Shown: one piece after another, positions 8,187 through 16,233 of the stretch
Layout of the letters: every line of letters starts with the position of its first letter
How positions within the stretch are numbered: position 1 is the first letter of the stretch
Assembly (NCBI GenBank): GCA_025359505.1
Contig: JANYHH010000022.1
Location: 1 to 35,640, forward strand
Reading direction: 5' to 3'
Length of the DNA stretch: 35,640 nucleotides
Source: Deinococcales bacterium
Lineage (GTDB): Bacteria > Deinococcota > Deinococci > Deinococcales > JAAFIG01
The notes under the pieces: generated by a model
Databases searched by the model: none
What the model saw: only the letters and a program-made list of their open reading frames with translations
What the model was told of the DNA's origin: nothing
Made by a program: the position numbers and the translations under genes

Positions 8187-8763
8187 AAATTTCAAATCGC
8201 GCCGTTTGTGTTCCCTCAAACACGCTGCGCCGCTCAATTGGAACCGTGACCTCGAGTTGCCCGAGATCGCTCGCGCCGCGTGCGAACAGGGCGCGTGCCA
8301 CATCATCCGTCCCAGCCCACCAGCCGCAGCAACCGCCGCTCGAAATGACCATCATGCTCACCTCGGCCTTACTTTGATACGCGATATACGCCAGCAAATC
8401 TGGGTGCGCCTGCAAACTGCGGGCGAGGGAACGAGCCACGAATGTCTGCCAGTCGCTCGCATCGTTGTGCTCGCACCAGACGCGGGCGAGCTGAGCGGCT
8501 TGCGTCCACGCGACCTGCTCAACCCAGAGGCTCGAGGTGATTTCGACCGCCTTGAACTCGAGCGCAATCAGCGTTCCCACCAAGTCGTAACCCTCGAGCT
8601 GGCTGTCATCGAGACGGCTTGGACGGATCAGAATCGGCTGCTCGAGCGCTGAATCGCCGTACAAGGCGTTGACCTCGAGCATCGGCAGGGCCGGATTCTC
8701 GAGCAGAGTCACGCCACCACGCTGAGTTGAGCGCTGTGAAAACCGCGCCCAGAAACGCGCCAA
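8140..8763 (-). CDS. Uncharacterised protein (207 residues)
   Basis: I do not recognise this protein. It is soluble, without signal peptide or membrane helix. Features visible: an N-terminal basic patch (MARFWARFSQRSTQRGG), a tryptophan-rich middle (LWVEQVAWTQAAQLARVW) and a GGCCGWW segment after a hydrophobic strand (VSMMVIS). The layout is compact alpha/beta. It starts five bases after the stop of the 71-residue gene at 8769-8984, so the two form an operon. Its 3' end overlaps the convergent DUF4127 gene by 47 bases. It is real rather than a shadow because it fills the space between its neighbours on a single frame. Confidence 0.6.
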   Translation of the reverse strand: MARFWARFSQRSTQRGGVTLLENPALPMLEVNALYGDSALEQPILIRPSRLDDSQLEGYDLVGTLIALEFKAVEITSSLWVEQVAWTQAAQLARVWCEHNDASDWQTFVARSLARSLQAHPDLLAYIAYQSKAEVSMMVISSGGCCGWWAGTDDVARALFARGASDLGQLEVTVPIERRSVFEGTQTARFEIFIADNLDHRPLGVSR

Positions 8764-8768
8764 ATCGT

Positions 8769-8984
8769 TTAACTGCGTTGCAGTGCCTCGAGAATTTCGC
8801 GGGCTTCGCTCGCATCGCTGATCGTCAAGCGCGTATCGCCGACGAAATGCAGCACCAGTGCCACCGCCTGCCCCGTCGGGGCTGCACCGCGTCCCAAACC
8901 AGCCCCGAGAGCGCCGGAAACCTCAAAGTAGACGATCTGCTCAATGTTGATCCCACGACTGCCGACCCGCACGAATTTCGCCAT
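8769..8984 (-). CDS. Small conserved-looking protein (71 residues)
   Basis: A short protein beginning MAKFVRVGSRGINIEQIVYFE and ending in a helix with EAREILEALQR. The pattern (a strand, a statement of the bound partner, a glycine-rich loop, a strand, a helix) resembles small FlbD-like or single-strand-binding accessory proteins, but I cannot name the family. The ATG is preceded at once by TAAACT six bases upstream (8996 to 8991), which supports expression as a leaderless mRNA. It is first in a two-gene operon with the unknown gene at 8140-8763. Confidence 0.6.
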   Translation of the reverse strand: MAKFVRVGSRGINIEQIVYFEVSGALGAGLGRGAAPTGQAVALVLHFVGDTRLTISDASEAREILEALQRS

Positions 8985-9074
8985 TGCCCCAGTTTAGTCT
9001 GTTACCGGGTTTAGAATCACGGTCGCACCACTCGCTCACGGCTCAAGCCATTTACCTCTCAAAGGAGCATCACC

Positions 9075-9497
9075 ATGCCAACCCGCACCGCGACCGCCAC
9101 ATGGACTGGAACATTACGCGAAGGCAAAGGACACTTAGAAGGTCAAAGCGGCTTAGACATGCGCTACGCGTTTTCCAGCCGCTTCGCTGACGAACCCGGC
9201 ACGAACCCGGAAGAATTGCTGGCGGCCGCGCACGCTGGCTGCTACAGCATGGCTCTGAACGCGGGTCTCGAGGCGGCCGGGCACAAGGCTGAGTACGTCG
9301 TCACGCAGGGTCACTGCACCGTGGAAAAATTGGAGGCAGGCATGAGCATTTCTAAGCTCAGACTGGTCACTCGAGCCAAAGTGCCGGGATTATCGAACGA
9401 AGAGTTCCAGAAATTCGCCGAGGACACCAAAACGGGCTGCATCGTCAGCCGCGCCCTGAGCGCCGTGCCAATGGAGTTGGACGCGACGCTCGAGTAA
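9075..9497 (+). CDS. OsmC-family peroxidase
   Basis: The 140-residue protein is an OsmC-type thiol peroxidase that reduces organic hydroperoxides. Both catalytic cysteines are in place: C56 in AAHAGCYSMAL and C122 in TKTGCIVSRAL. The length and the NPEELLAAAHAGC motif are typical of OsmC rather than the wider YhfA-like group. A strong ribosome-binding site, AAAGGAG, sits nine bases before the ATG, and TAGAAT at 9012-9017 is the likely -10 box, giving a leader of about 50 bases. It stands alone. A role in oxidative-stress defence fits the family. Confidence 0.93.
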   Translation: MPTRTATATWTGTLREGKGHLEGQSGLDMRYAFSSRFADEPGTNPEELLAAAHAGCYSMALNAGLEAAGHKAEYVVTQGHCTVEKLEAGMSISKLRLVTRAKVPGLSNEEFQKFAEDTKTGCIVSRALSAVPMELDATLE

Positions 9498-9529
9498 ATT
9501 GATTCACCTCGAGCGGTCAAGGGTTTTAC

Positions 9530-9563
9530 GTGCCGCTCGAGGTGCTGTGCCGCTCGAGGTGCT
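9530..9563. repeat. Tandem 17-base repeat containing CTCGAG
   Basis: The 17-base unit GTGCCGCTCGAGGTGCT occurs twice in direct succession (9530-9546 and 9547-9563) with no mismatch, in the spacer between osmC and the Rieske gene. Each unit has one CTCGAG. A third CTCGAG lies at 9508-9513. Confidence 0.85.
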
Positions 9564-9631
9564 TGGCATTCAGAAACACAATTTCATCAAACTCTGACCA
9601 AAGCTGCTTCACTACACTTTACAATGCCCGC

Positions 9632-10075
9632 ATGAACCGACGAACAGCGCTGAAATCCATCGCCCTTGGAACCTCGAGCCTGACCGCGTTGGCAGCCGCA
9701 CAGACCGCGCCTGCGGTCGTGAAGATCGCCGCTTTAGAGACTTTGAAAGCCGAGTGGGATGTCAAGCAGTTCAAGTGGGACGGCGCTCCGGCGCTGCTGG
9801 TGCGCGTGCCTGTTCCCGACGCCAAAACGCTAGAGGCCAAAACCGTGATCGAAGCCGCCAAAGGTGTCTTCCTGCGCTCGTACAGCCTGAGCTGCACGCA
9901 CAACGGTTGCCCAGTGGATGTACCGAACAAAGATAAAGTGCTGGATTGCCCGTGCCACGGCAGCGCCTTCAACGCCATTGATGGCAGCGTCAAAGCGGGC
10001 CCCGCCAAGCGCCCGCTGAAAGGCTTGAAGCTCGAGCTGCGCGGGGCGGATGTCTTCGCGGTTGCCGCGCTGTAA
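9632..10075 (+). CDS. Exported Rieske iron-sulfur protein
   Basis: A 147-residue protein with a Rieske [2Fe-2S] site. C88 and H90 (CTHNGC) and C106 and H109 (CPCHGS) are the cluster ligands, and C93 and C108 form the extra disulfide seen in bc1/b6f-type Rieske proteins. An N-terminal MNRRTALKSIALG segment before a hydrophobic stretch looks like a twin-arginine (Tat) signal, the usual export route for these proteins. I chose the ATG at 9632: TACAAT lies six bases upstream, and the longer frame from 9530 would add 34 residues over the tandem repeat. No cytochrome b is adjacent, so it may be a stand-alone electron carrier or the partner of an oxidase encoded elsewhere. A strong terminator follows. 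Confidence 0.88.
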   Translation: MNRRTALKSIALGTSSLTALAAAQTAPAVVKIAALETLKAEWDVKQFKWDGAPALLVRVPVPDAKTLEAKTVIEAAKGVFLRSYSLSCTHNGCPVDVPNKDKVLDCPCHGSAFNAIDGSVKAGPAKRPLKGLKLELRGADVFAVAAL

Positions 10076-10094
10076 ATTTTATAGGCTCGAGATA

Positions 10095-10124
10095 AAAGCG
10101 CTGCATTCGTGCGGCGCTTTTTTT
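10095..10124 (+). terminator. Rho-independent terminator after the Rieske gene
   Basis: AAAGCGC (10095-10101) pairs with GCGCTTT (10114-10120). The inner pairs T-G, G-C, C-G and A-T close a TTCG tetraloop (10106-10109), and seven T follow from 10118. This is a classic intrinsic terminator 20 bases after the Rieske stop. Confidence 0.92.
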
Positions 10125-10153
10125 GTTTGCCCTTGAGTCAGCCCGCATGGGCA

Positions 10154-10195
10154 TGGCGGAATCGGTAGACTGTGACGCAATCAACTACTGGAGGC
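10154..10195 (+). promoter_or_regulatory. Promoter and ribosome-binding site of the HerA-like gene
   Basis: TAGACT (10166-10171) is a good -10 box, about 29 bases before the ATG, and GGAGG (10191-10195) is a strong ribosome-binding site. The bases before the -10 box, AATCGG, recur directly before the CATACT boxes at 18803 and 34546. The 17 bases 10154-10170 equal the D-arm start of many bacterial tRNA-Leu genes, but no tRNA can be folded. Confidence 0.55.
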
Positions 10196-10199
10196 TTTC

Positions 10200-12584
10200 A
10201 TGGCGGACTTCGAGAAGCTCGGCGCGTTTTACATCGGAAAAGACAGTGCTTCCCAAGCCCTCACGCTGCTCGAGTCGAAATCCCTGACCACGCACGCGGT
10301 GATTATCGGCATGACTGGCAGCGGTAAGACGGGCTTGGGCATCGGGTTATTAGAGGAAGCGCTGATCGACAACATCCCAGTGATTGCGATCGACCCAAAG
10401 GGCGACCTGACGAACTTACTGCTCAGTTTCCCCAAGCTTGACGCCTCGAGTTTTCAGCCGTGGGTCAACCCAGATTTAGCCGCGCAAGCCGGGCAAAGCG
10501 TTGAAGACTTCGCGGGCGCACAGGCTGGACTGTGGAAGCAGGGTTTAGCCGATTGGGGTCAGGATGAAGCCCGCATCGCCAAAATGCGAGCGAGCGTCGA
10601 CTTCACGGTTTACACGCCCGGCTCGAGCGCGGGCATTCCCGTGAACGTATTGCGGAGCTTTGACCCGCCCGCAACTGACGATGCGGACGCGATGCGCGAG
10701 GCGATTCTCAGCAGCGTCTCGAGCCTGCTGGGGTTGCTGGGGATCGCGGCTGACCCCTTAAAAAGCCGCGAGCATATTCTGCTCAGCAATATCTTCTCAA
10801 CCGCGTGGCAGGCGGGACAGAGCCTTGACCTCGAGACGCTGATCGCGCAGATTCAAACCCCGCCGTTCACCAAAATTGGTGTGATGAGCTTGGAAGGGTT
10901 TTACCCGCCCAAAGACCGTTTTGAACTCGCCATGAGCCTCAATGCGCTGCTGGCCAGCCCCGGCTTCGCCGCGTGGATGCAGGGCGAACCGCTCGAGGTC
11001 GGGAATTTTCTGCACACCAGTGATGGCAAGCCGCGCCTGAGCGTCTTTTCGATCGCCCACCTGAGCGACAGTGAACGGATGTTTTTCGTGTCGGCGCTGC
11101 TGAACGCCACGCTGTCGTGGATGCGCCGCCAATCCGGCACGCCGTCATTGCGGGCGATCCTTTACATGGACGAGATCTACGGGTACTTCCCACCGAACGG
11201 CAATCCGCCGAGCAAAACCCCGATGCTGACGCTCTTGAAGCAGGCGAGGGCCTTCGGGCTGGGAATCGTGCTCAGCACGCAGAACCCGGTTGACCTCGAT
11301 TACAAGGGCTTAGCCAACACGGGCACGTGGTTCATCGGGCGGCTGCAAACCGATAACGATAAAAACCGTGTGCTCGAGGCGCTCTCAGCCAGCGCGAGCG
11401 GGGTCAGCACCAGCGAACTGAGCCAGCAGATCAGCGCTTTGGGCAAGCGCGTGTTCCTGATGCACAGCGTCAATCAAGCGCAGCCGATCACGTTTCAGAC
11501 GCGCTGGACGATGAGTTACTTGGCGGGCCCGATGACGCTCGGGCAGGTCAAAACACTGATGCACGATAAAAAAACCTCGAGCGCTGAAATCGGTGCTGCT
11601 TTGAGCGCAACGGTTGGTACGCCCTCGAGCGCCGTTCCTAAAGCAGCCCCCGGTCAACAGAGCCGCCCCGCGCTGCCACCCGGCATTCAGCAGTGCTTCG
11701 TGCCTGCCAGTGGCGGTGAGGCGGTCACGTACTACCCAATGATTTTCGGTTCAGCCGAGGCTCGAGTCAGTAGCGCCAAGTACCGCGTGGACAGCGCTTT
11801 TGTCACGCAGCGTCTTGCTGAGCCAGCCAGTGGTTTGGCCGGCTTAAACTGGGACGAAGCCAGTGAAGTCGCGCTCGAGCTGGGCAGCCTCGAGTCCGAG
11901 CCAAGGGCGGGCGGTGATTTTGCCGATCTGGATGCGGCGTTGACCGCCAAAGCTCTTGAGAAATACGGTAAGGAATTTTCAAAATGGGTCGCGCAGACGC
12001 AGGGGTTGACGCTGTACGCGGCTACGGCGCAGAAACTCGTGTCTGAACCCAATGAACCCGAGGCGCAGTTTCGGATTCGCCTGTCGCAGCTCGCCCGCGA
12101 GGGACGCGATGCGTTGAGTGAAAAACTGAAAACCAAGTACGCGCCGAAAGTCGCGGCTTTGGAGGAAAAAATTCGCAAAGCCGAGCAAGCCCAAGCCGCG
12201 CAGAAAGCTCAAGCGCAACAGGCACAACTCAGCACGGCGGTCAACGTCGGCATGGGGCTGCTCGGGGCACTTTTTGGCGGGCGTCCCGCCAGCGCGGTCA
12301 GCAAAGCCGGCAGTGCGCTCGGCAAGGCTGGCAGAGCGTATGCCGAGGGGCAGGATGTCGTCCGCGCTGGCGAGACCATCGCCGCGTACACCGCGCAACT
12401 GGCGCAGCTCGAGGCGCAATTGCAAACCGAACTCGAGGGTCTGACAGGCGCGGATGCGGACGTGGCGCTCGAGACGATTGCCGTCAAGCCCAAAGCGACC
12501 GATGTGAATTTGCAACTGATCGCCCTAGCGTGGGTTCCGTACCGCAAAGACGCCAGCGGGCGGCTCGAGCCAGCGTTTGGTTGA
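10200..12584 (+). CDS. HerA/DUF853-type ATPase
   Basis: A 794-residue P-loop ATPase of the HerA/FtsK superfamily (DUF853 type). Walker A is GMTGSGKTG near residue 40, the strand before AIDPKGD follows, and Walker B is ILYMDEIYGYFP near residue 320. A sensor region follows (LSTQNPVDLDYKGL, then an FIGRLQTDNDKNRVLEAL segment). The C-terminal third is different: an Ala/Gln-rich coiled coil (about 655-690), a small glycine-rich stretch (GMGLLGALFGG) and a second coiled coil (about 725-755). HerA proteins move DNA, often with the NurA nuclease, which is absent here. The bipartite C-terminus suggests self-assembly or membrane contact. Expressed alone from its own promoter. Confidence 0.85.
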   Translation: MADFEKLGAFYIGKDSASQALTLLESKSLTTHAVIIGMTGSGKTGLGIGLLEEALIDNIPVIAIDPKGDLTNLLLSFPKLDASSFQPWVNPDLAAQAGQSVEDFAGAQAGLWKQGLADWGQDEARIAKMRASVDFTVYTPGSSAGIPVNVLRSFDPPATDDADAMREAILSSVSSLLGLLGIAADPLKSREHILLSNIFSTAWQAGQSLDLETLIAQIQTPPFTKIGVMSLEGFYPPKDRFELAMSLNALLASPGFAAWMQGEPLEVGNFLHTSDGKPRLSVFSIAHLSDSERMFFVSALLNATLSWMRRQSGTPSLRAILYMDEIYGYFPPNGNPPSKTPMLTLLKQARAFGLGIVLSTQNPVDLDYKGLANTGTWFIGRLQTDNDKNRVLEALSASASGVSTSELSQQISALGKRVFLMHSVNQAQPITFQTRWTMSYLAGPMTLGQVKTLMHDKKTSSAEIGAALSATVGTPSSAVPKAAPGQQSRPALPPGIQQCFVPASGGEAVTYYPMIFGSAEARVSSAKYRVDSAFVTQRLAEPASGLAGLNWDEASEVALELGSLESEPRAGGDFADLDAALTAKALEKYGKEFSKWVAQTQGLTLYAATAQKLVSEPNEPEAQFRIRLSQLAREGRDALSEKLKTKYAPKVAALEEKIRKAEQAQAAQKAQAQQAQLSTAVNVGMGLLGALFGGRPASAVSKAGSALGKAGRAYAEGQDVVRAGETIAAYTAQLAQLEAQLQTELEGLTGADADVALETIAVKPKATDVNLQLIALAWVPYRKDASGRLEPAFG

Positions 12585-12689
12585 AGAGTAACAACTTGAG
12601 TTTCCAGCGAATGCGTCTGTCTCGAGTAGGCTATTTTTCGCGTGCAGCGCGGTGAATTTTCGCTGAGACGCGCACTTGATTTTGAGCAT

Positions 12690-12768
12690 TTGCAGAATCT
12701 TTACCTCGCACCCCTACACTCACCCGCAGCGCTCGAGGAAGATTCCTTAGGCTGTTCAAAGGAGAGTT
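12690..12768 (+). promoter_or_regulatory. Promoter region of the dioxygenase gene
   Basis: A -10 box TACACT (12715-12720) and a weak -35 TTGCAG (12690-12695) at 19 bases can be seen. AAAGGAGA around 12760-12767 is a strong ribosome-binding site before the ATG at 12769. The rest of the spacer from 12585 holds nothing else I can assign. Confidence 0.5.
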
Positions 12769-13524
12769 ATGGACAACGATGACGCCATGATTGGCAAAAT
12801 CCTCAGCCGCCGCGCCGCCCTCAAATTGCTCGGTATCGCCAGTGGTACAGCCGCGGCCGGACTGATCGGCTCGAGGGCGCAGGGCGGCATGGGTGGCGCT
12901 GGCTCGAGTGGTGTGCTGAGCTTACCGGGTTGCGTGGTGCGCCCCGCGCTGACCGAAGGGCCGTTCTTCGTGGACGAGAAGCTGAGCCGCAGCGACATCC
13001 GCAGCGACTCCAAAACCAAAGCCATCAGCGCGGGCCTGCCGCTGATACTGACCTTTTTGGTTTCCAAAGCCAGCGCGGGCAAGTGCGAACCGCGCAGCGG
13101 CGTGATGGTCGACATCTGGCACTGCGACGCGCTCGGGAAATACTCGAGTGAATTGAGCGAAGGCACGGCGGGCAAGGACTTCCTGCGCGGTTATCAGATG
13201 ACCGACGCTAGCGGCAAAGCGGTTTTCAAGACCGTCTACCCGGGCTGGTACAACGGACGCGCCGTGCATATTCACTTTAAGCTCCGCACCGTGGTGAACG
13301 GTAAAGTCACCGGCGAGTTTACGTCGCAAGTGTTTTTTGACGATACGGTCAGCGATGCCGTCTACACGGTCGCGCCGTACACGGGGAAATCTGGCAAGCG
13401 CAACGTGCTGAATGGCAATGACATGATTTATAAAAATGGCGGCAGCCAGATGCTGCTCTCACTCAGAGGCGACGCCAAAACGGGCTACAGCGCGACCTTC
13501 GATGTCGGACTGAACATCGCCTGA
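12769..13524 (+). CDS. Exported intradiol ring-cleavage dioxygenase-like protein
   Basis: The 251-residue product has the catechol/protocatechuate 3,4-dioxygenase-like fold: TEGPFFVDE near residue 64, VDIWHCDALGKYS, and the iron-ligand region YPGWY followed by AVHIHFKL, so the two Tyr and two His ligands of the non-heme Fe(III) seem kept. The N-terminus has SRRAALKLLGIASG and a small-residue stretch, a Tat-type signal, so it acts outside the cytoplasm. Exported members of this family are common and their substrates are largely unknown; they are not linked to a beta-ketoadipate operon, and none is present here. A strong AAAGGAG site decides the start. Confidence 0.88.
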   Translation: MDNDDAMIGKILSRRAALKLLGIASGTAAAGLIGSRAQGGMGGAGSSGVLSLPGCVVRPALTEGPFFVDEKLSRSDIRSDSKTKAISAGLPLILTFLVSKASAGKCEPRSGVMVDIWHCDALGKYSSELSEGTAGKDFLRGYQMTDASGKAVFKTVYPGWYNGRAVHIHFKLRTVVNGKVTGEFTSQVFFDDTVSDAVYTVAPYTGKSGKRNVLNGNDMIYKNGGSQMLLSLRGDAKTGYSATFDVGLNIA

Positions 13525-13558
13525 GTCACGTCCCTGCCAGCGTCTCGAGAATCTTGAA

Positions 13559-14395
13559 CTACGCCTTTCCTAGCCGCTCGAGTGCCGCCGCCCGCATCAC
13601 GCTCGCATCTGGCTTGCCCGCGATGCCCTGCGCCCCCAGCCACTTTTCCAGCGCCAACGCGCCCTGATGCACGAGCATTCCCAATCCATCAATGGTTTGT
13701 AATCCAGCCTGAGCAGCGTCGCGCAGTAACTTGGTCTCGAGCGGGCGGTACACGATGTCGCAGACCCAGCCATCATCGGGCAGCAGACCGTCCGGCAGGG
13801 GAGAGCTGCGTGTGTCCTCGAGTCCAACGGCGGTGGTGTTCACCAGCAGTTGCGCTGCCCTCACTTTTGACTGGAGGTTCGCGTCGCTGACGGCTTCCAG
13901 CTCGAGTTCTGCCGCGAGCTGGACTGCTCGAGCGTATGTGCGATTCCAAATAGCCACTCGAGCGCCCGCCGCTCTGAGCGCGTAACCCACGCCCCGCGCC
14001 GCGCCGCCCGCGCCGAGGAGCAACACCTCTAGACCCGCCACGCTCATCAGCCCAGCCTGCTCGAGCGAGCGCATGAAACCCAAGCCGTCGGTGTTGAAGC
14101 CGTGCAGCGCCGCGTCCCTGACGACGACCGTGTTGACCGCACCAATCGCTCGCGCCGCATCATCCACATGATCCAACCACTCGAGCGCGTGTTCCTTGTG
14201 TGGGATGCTCAGATTCGCGCCCCACGCGCCGCTGGTTCGCAAGCCCTCGAGCGCCGAGCCTAAAATTTTCGGCGAGACCTCCCGCGCCTCGTACCGTGCG
14301 TCGATGCCCAGTGCGTGCAGCGCGGCGTTGTGCATCGCGGGTGACAGGCTGTGCTTGGCGGGATGCGCGAACAGGTAAGCTCGAGTCGCGCTCAC
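13559..14395 (-). CDS. aroE: Shikimate 5-dehydrogenase
   Basis: AroE reduces 3-dehydroshikimate with NADPH in the aromatic amino-acid pathway. The 278 residues contain the shikimate-binding SLS (16-18), the catalytic lysine K67 in NLSIPHKEHAL, N88 (AVNT), D103 (NTDG), the NADP-binding GAGGAA (128-133), NTTAVGL, and the C-terminal QGALALEKW. I use the GTG at 14395, because the longer open frame runs into the DinB gene and gives 75 residues unlike AroE. That GTG overlaps the DinB stop (GTGA, 14392-14395), a sign of coupled translation. Its 3' end converges with the dioxygenase gene with about 34 bases between. No other aro gene is nearby. Confidence 0.95.
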   Translation of the reverse strand: MSATRAYLFAHPAKHSLSPAMHNAALHALGIDARYEAREVSPKILGSALEGLRTSGAWGANLSIPHKEHALEWLDHVDDAARAIGAVNTVVVRDAALHGFNTDGLGFMRSLEQAGLMSVAGLEVLLLGAGGAARGVGYALRAAGARVAIWNRTYARAVQLAAELELEAVSDANLQSKVRAAQLLVNTTAVGLEDTRSSPLPDGLLPDDGWVCDIVYRPLETKLLRDAAQAGLQTIDGLGMLVHQGALALEKWLGAQGIAGKPDASVMRAAALERLGKA

Positions 14396-14844
14396 GGCAA
14401 ACTCGCCTCGAGCTGCGTCAGGTGGTTGAGATCGTGCTTTGCCACGAAGCCCAACCACTGCCCAACGCTGAACTCGCCCCGCGTCGGATGCGTGCCGCGC
14501 CGCTCGAGTTGCTGCGGCGTCAGCGCACGCCACAACTCTAGGTTGCTGACTCGCAACGCGCTGAACACCGTCAGGCTCACTCGAGGATCGCGCTCGGTGT
14601 ACGCGCCGGCCGCCGCCCACGCGTCGGCATCAAACCCAAGCATGACCGAGTTGTCTTGGCTGAGCATCGCCATCACGCGCACGCGCTGGACGGCTTCCAC
14701 ATCGCTCAGGTGCGCCAAGATCTGGCGCGGCGTCCACTTGCCAGCCGCTCGAGGCATGTCGAATTTGTTTCGCAGCTTGAATTGATTGAAGATCGCCTCG
14801 AGTTTAGCGGGTGAGTTGCTCAGGCTTTGCAGGGTTTCGTTCAT
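14392..14844 (-). CDS. DinB-family protein
   Basis: A 150-residue DinB/YfiT-type four-helix protein. The putative metal-binding histidines are in LAHLSDVEAV and KHDLNHLTQLE. The ATG at 14844 is supported by TACGCT seven bases upstream (14857 to 14852); the longer frame to 14919 crosses the divergent gene. The C-terminal half resembles the DinB at 3107-3661 (both have a DLxHxxQ stretch and an ERxGTHP motif), so the two may be distant paralogues. It is coupled by a 4-base overlap to aroE and shares a 32-base divergent promoter region with the sugar dehydrogenase-like gene. Confidence 0.8.
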   Translation of the reverse strand: MNETLQSLSNSPAKLEAIFNQFKLRNKFDMPRAAGKWTPRQILAHLSDVEAVQRVRVMAMLSQDNSVMLGFDADAWAAAGAYTERDPRVSLTVFSALRVSNLELWRALTPQQLERRGTHPTRGEFSVGQWLGFVAKHDLNHLTQLEASLP

Positions 14845-14876
14845 CTGTTTAAGCGTAGCGCTTTTAGACTTCTGAG
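14845..14876. promoter_or_regulatory. 32-base divergent promoter region
   Basis: Only 32 bases separate the start codons of the DinB gene (minus) and the sugar dehydrogenase-like gene (plus). TACGCT (14857 to 14852) serves the minus strand, seven bases before ATG. TAGACT (14865-14870) serves the plus strand, six bases before ATG. With both -10 boxes against the start codons, any -35 element must lie inside the other gene's first codons, so the two promoters should compete. Confidence 0.65.
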
Positions 14877-16190
14877 ATGAACAGAGCCGCGTGGCTGGCT
14901 GGTGGATTGACGCTCGCAATCGGGAGTTTTCTGGCGTGCAACGGGCAGGTGACGACAGCCACGCTGCCCGCCGCGCTCGAGTTTGCCCCGTCAGCCTTGA
15001 CGGTTGCCAGTGGTTTGAATGCCGCTCCGCTCGATGTCGTCAGAACCCTGACCATTCCCAAGGGGTTCAAAATCAGTGTCTACGTCCGCATTCCCAAAGC
15101 CCGGTTCATGCGGCTCGCGCCAAACGGTGATCTGCTGGTCTCGCAACCCGTGGACATCAACTCGAGCAGCCCCGATCTGGAGGGTAAAATCTACGTGGTG
15201 CGTCAGCCTGCAAGTGGCGGCAATGCGGTGGTCAGTACCTTCGCGGACGGCTTACGCAAACCGCACGACATGATGTTCAAAACCATCGGCGGCACGACGT
15301 ACCTGTATTTCTCCGAAAGCAATCAAATCTCGAGGTCCACTTACAACAGCGGCGATCTGAGCATCGGCGCGAAAGAAGTGGTGATTGCCAATCTGCTCGA
15401 CGCCTCGAGTGGTGAGTTGAAGGGCAGTTACGGTCACGCTTTAAAGAACTTCGTGATCGCGGGTGACAAGCTTTACCTGTCGATCGCCTCGGCCACCAAC
15501 GCCAGTCCAAGCGACCAAGCCGCGACCCCGAAGCGCGGTGCGATTTACCAGTACAACTTGGATGGCACGGGCGGGCGGTTGTACGCGCAGGGCATTCGCA
15601 ACGCCGAAGGTTTAGAGATTGACCCAGCGACGGGGGCGCTGTGGGTGGCGGTCAACAACCGCGATAACATCCCGTATCCGCCCGGACACGCCAAAGAGGG
15701 TGTGGTGGAGGCCAGCTACGTGGACAACCACCCGCCAGAGGAACTGACCAAAGTGCGCGATGGCGGCAATTACGGCTGGCCGTTCTGCAACCCCAACCCC
15801 GATGCGGGGATGACCAACATGCCGTTCGAGCGCGATTGGGACAATAACAAAGACGGCAGTAAGTTGGATTGCGCCAAAGCCGACCGCATCAGCGTCGGCA
15901 TTCAAGCCCACAGCGCACCGCTGGGCTTGAGTTACGTCAAAACCCAGCGGCTCGAGGGGCTGGTCACACCACTGCACGGCTCATGGAATCGCACGGTCAA
16001 AACGGGCTATAAGGTCGCGTATTTCCCGTGGATCAGCGGCGCTCCTGCTGGTCAAGTCGATCTGGTCAGCGGCTTCTTGGAGGGCGGCAATGCGTGGGGG
16101 CGTCCAGTGGACGCGATCTCGGATGGTGCTCAAGGGCTGTTCATCAGCGACGACGCGGCGGGCGCGATTTACCACCTCGAGCCGAGCTGA
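14877..16190 (+). CDS. Sorbosone dehydrogenase-like beta-propeller lipoprotein
   Basis: A 437-residue protein with an N-terminal lipoprotein-like signal (LTLAIGSFLACNG, lipid-bound Cys near residue 21) and a six-bladed propeller of the PQQ-dependent glucose/sorbosone dehydrogenase family. Family landmarks are LRKPHDMMF, GLEIDPATGALWVAVNNRD, GGNYGWPFC, HSAPLGLSY, HGSWNR and YKVAYFPW. These enzymes oxidise aldoses or sorbosone outside the cytoplasm with PQQ, but many members lack a known substrate. The -10 box TAGACT six bases before the ATG suggests leaderless expression from the shared divergent region. The residues around 305-330 (NPNPDAGMTN and after) look like a calcium- or cofactor-binding loop. 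Confidence 0.85.
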   Translation: MNRAAWLAGGLTLAIGSFLACNGQVTTATLPAALEFAPSALTVASGLNAAPLDVVRTLTIPKGFKISVYVRIPKARFMRLAPNGDLLVSQPVDINSSSPDLEGKIYVVRQPASGGNAVVSTFADGLRKPHDMMFKTIGGTTYLYFSESNQISRSTYNSGDLSIGAKEVVIANLLDASSGELKGSYGHALKNFVIAGDKLYLSIASATNASPSDQAATPKRGAIYQYNLDGTGGRLYAQGIRNAEGLEIDPATGALWVAVNNRDNIPYPPGHAKEGVVEASYVDNHPPEELTKVRDGGNYGWPFCNPNPDAGMTNMPFERDWDNNKDGSKLDCAKADRISVGIQAHSAPLGLSYVKTQRLEGLVTPLHGSWNRTVKTGYKVAYFPWISGAPAGQVDLVSGFLEGGNAWGRPVDAISDGAQGLFISDDAAGAIYHLEPS

Positions 16191-16233
16191 GCGCTGCTTC
16201 ACCTCGAGCCACGTGAGGTATCGTTGCTGAACC

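Noticed and set aside
9530..9631. Longer N-terminus for the Rieske protein (start at 9530)
   Set aside because: It would cover the tandem 17-base repeat, hide the Tat-type signal and ignore the TACAAT box six bases before the ATG at 9632.
10154..10199. A tRNA-Leu gene before the HerA-like gene
   Set aside because: Only the D-arm bases match; there is no anticodon arm, no T arm (GGTTCGAATC) and no acceptor pairing.
14396..14620. Longer AroE starting at 14620
   Set aside because: The 75 added residues do not look like AroE and lie in the DinB gene on the same strand in another frame.
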